NCBI GenBank assembly: GCA_043228905.1
Contig: JBHGNT010000022.1
Location: 7,316,001 to 7,380,000 of the forward strand
Direction: 5' to 3'
Length of the DNA: 64,000 nt
DNA from: Azolla caroliniana
Taxonomy: Eukaryota; Polypodiophyta
In this document: piece after piece, positions 62,244 to 64,000 of the stretch
How positions within the stretch are numbered: position 1 is the first letter of the stretch
Layout of the letters: every line of letters starts with the position of its first letter
Translations under genes and position numbers: made by a program
The notes under the pieces: model-generated
Databases searched by the model: none
Seen by the model: only the letters and a program-made list of their open reading frames with translations
Told to the model about the DNA's origin: nothing

Positions 62244-63370
62244 ATGGACGAATCGTTCGGCGGCATGTTCAAGCTCACCGGCTCCAACTATTCAGTGTGG
62301 AAGTCGAAGATGAGGGACATGCTCGTTGTTAAAGACCTCTGGCTGCCGGTTCAGTTCGGGGACAAGAGACCGGACAAAATCGAAGCCGCGATATGGGAGG
62401 TGATGCACATGAAGACAACGGCGTACATACGGTGCTTCATCGACATGAGCCTGTACAACAACTTCAATGAAGAGAGCAAGGCTCATGAGCTCTGGGAGAA
62501 GATCGGCATAATGTTTCAAAACAAAAATGCTGTTAATCAGGTTTCGGTATTCCAGAAGCTAGTAAGACTCCGGTACCAAGATGGCTCCAGCATGGCGGAG
62601 CACATGAATGCCTTCCAGGGGCTGATCTACCAGGCAACTTCATTGGAAGTACCTCTCGCCGATGAGGTACTAGCGCTACTCCTGCTCGATTCCCTCCCGG
62701 ATAGCTGGGAGACGTTGGTTGTCACTTTGGGCAACGCTGGGCCGGAAGGAAAACAGTTATCCCTAGCAAGAGTAAAGTCGAGCTTGCTAGATGAGGAGGC
62801 GCGTCGGAAAGATAAAGATACGAGCTCCGACTCGAAAGTGCTCCTTACTGAATCGGAATGCGGAAGACAGAGAAACCGTAGTCCCCAGAACCGGGAGAAG
62901 TCGGGGACACGGTCAAAGTCAAGGGGGAGGCCCACTTGCTTCTATTGCGGCAAGCCGGGTCACTTCCAAAAGAACTGTCGGCATTTCCGTAAAGACAAGG
63001 AAACCGACGGTACCAATTCGAAGCGGACCCCGGACCGGAACGGTAAAGACCGGAGGCGGCCGGACCGGAAGGGAACGATGGCAATCGCGGCAAGTGAAGA
63101 AGAGTTGATGCTCATCACCGAGGAGAGTGAGATAAACCTTGCCGGAGACAAGACGACCTGGGTGGTAGACTCCGGAGCGTCGTTCCACCTATCCCCGGAC
63201 CGAAAATGCTTCTCATCCTACTTAGCCGGTGATCATTGTTGTGTTCGGATGGGGAATGAAGGTACATGCCGAATTATCGGCATAGGAGACGTGTGGCTGT
63301 CGACACCAACCGGATGCAAGTTGCTACTGAGGGATGTCTGACACGTTCCGGAGGTTCGACTGAACCTGAT
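62244..63370 (+). pseudogene. Copia L gag and protease start
   Basis: I chose ATG 62244 because it follows the primer site and matches the start of F gag. The frame is open to TGA 63339-63341. Gag is UBN2-type (KLTGSNYSVWKSKMRDML, MSLYNNFNEESKAHELWE, LLLLDSLPDSWETLVVTLG), followed by a basic Ser-rich stretch, the knuckle CFYCGKPGHFQKNC (62938-62979) and retropepsin WVVDSGASFHLSPDR (about 63160). After the TGA the frame continues HVPEVRLNL to 63370, where K is inserted. It would form the particle and process the polyprotein. This is the best full gag of this family in the window; F keeps only its first two thirds. Confidence 0.9.
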
Positions 63371-64000
63371 TGTTGGGATTACGGTCCCTCCGGATGGGAT
63401 GGTCGGATGTCCGGGAATCGGATGATGAATACCCCGGCTACGGAGCCGGATGATGAAGACCCCGACTACGGAGCCGGATGATGAAGACCCCGACTACGGA
63501 GCCGGATGCTGAAGACCCCGACTACGGAGCCGGATGCTGAAGACTCCGGCTACGGAGCCGGATGCTGAAGACCCCGGCTACGGAGCCGGATGACGAATGT
63601 ACCCGGAGAGAGATCCGGATGTGGGGACATATTTGTGAATATGTTTGCCAAGAGCCCTTGAGGCTATATTTGTAAATAGCCCGAAAGTCATATGTGTATA
63701 AATATGACTTAGGGCAAACAGTTTTTTTTTGTTGCTCATTTTTATGTTTTCAGCCGAGAGAGCAAAGTGAGAGCAGCCGAGAGAGAGGGAGAGAAAGGAA
63801 GAGGTCGACATCTCTGTGTATCACCGCCGCCTGTGGCGAAGACAGTGAGCTCAAGGTCTTTGCCTTGTAGCTTCACCATTGTACACCTCTGTTTATAGTG
63901 ATAGTTGGAGTTTGAGGACTCCCGTGGTTTTTCCCATTTAGGGTTTTCCACGTAAAACATCAAGTGTACTCCTCTCTCTATTGTCCTCGTGCACTTTGTA
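63371..64000 (+). repeat. LTR of copia K (runs off the window)
   Basis: The LTR starts TGTTGGGATTACGGTCCCTCC inside the gag-pro frame of L. It contains about seven units of a 28-bp repeat (GGATGATGAAGACCCCGACTACGGAGCC type, 63415-63590), the three inverted repeats including TATA at 63687-63708, and the GGTTTTTCCC block. The end is not reached. It is related to, but distinct from, the A/F/L LTR. Confidence 0.85.

Larger units (their letters stand above)
61458..63370 (+). mobile_element. Copia element L, 5' part
   Basis: L is the same copia family as A and F, inserted in H integrase after AACTA (61453-61457). It has a 5' LTR (61458-62213), the primer site TGGTATCAGAGCG (62216), gag and the start of protease. 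Its body is cut at 63371 by the LTR of K and presumably continues beyond the window. Confidence 0.9.

Overview
This window looks like repeat-dense nuclear DNA of a streptophyte (plant lineage). It contains Ty1/copia and Ty3/gypsy LTR retrotransposons with initiator-tRNA-Met-type primer sites, tRNA-derived SINE-like sequences, and GT..AG introns in AT-rich DNA. I see no bacterial operons, rRNA genes or ordinary host genes. One decayed element (H) resembles Tcn1-like chromoviruses, and another (B) has a pol reminiscent of fungal gypsy elements. A non-seed plant is therefore possible, but that is a weak inference.

Layout. Positions 1-45125 are essentially one old Ty3/gypsy element, C, cut into pieces by later insertions. 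Its 5' LTR is reduced to 9838-9843 and its 3' LTR is 44663-45125. The insertions into C are: copia A (1-2806 plus 9832-9837), whose 3' LTR was itself hit by gypsy B (2807-9831); a 776-bp solo-LTR-like insert with a SINE-like segment (10161-10936); an unusual 10.8-kb DNA transposon T (12879-23681); full-length copia E (25539-31600); non-autonomous gypsy D on the minus strand (32817-37795); and internally deleted copia F (37922-41492). C sits in an older copia, I (45126-46918), which also carries an LTR remnant J. A minus-strand copia scrap M and a SINE-like segment follow. From about 47450 to 61457 is a decayed chromovirus-like gypsy, H. It was split by a young full-length minus-strand gypsy G (48090-58283, TSD CAAAG), then by copia L (61458 on), which is in turn split by the LTR of copia K (63371 to the end).

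The most interesting item is T. It has 24-bp inverted termini (22 of 24 match), an exact 3-bp AAT target duplication inside the protease region of C, a two-exon DDE-type transposase gene on the minus strand, and plus-strand genes on the left. These include a RING-like zinc-finger protein and a protein resembling FCP1/SCP-type HAD phosphatases with altered catalytic residues. Two kilobase-scale arrays of the perfect palindrome TAGCTAATTAGCTA occur in it, one of them inside the transposase intron. I cannot assign it to a superfamily from memory.

A second theme is an extra ORF downstream of pol in the gypsy family of G and C: a conserved N-terminal domain, a long coiled coil and an acidic or Gln-rich tail. 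It is present in both the young and the old copy. Nearly all coding regions carry premature stops, many compatible with C-to-T decay, so most are probably inactive. G is the closest to intact.
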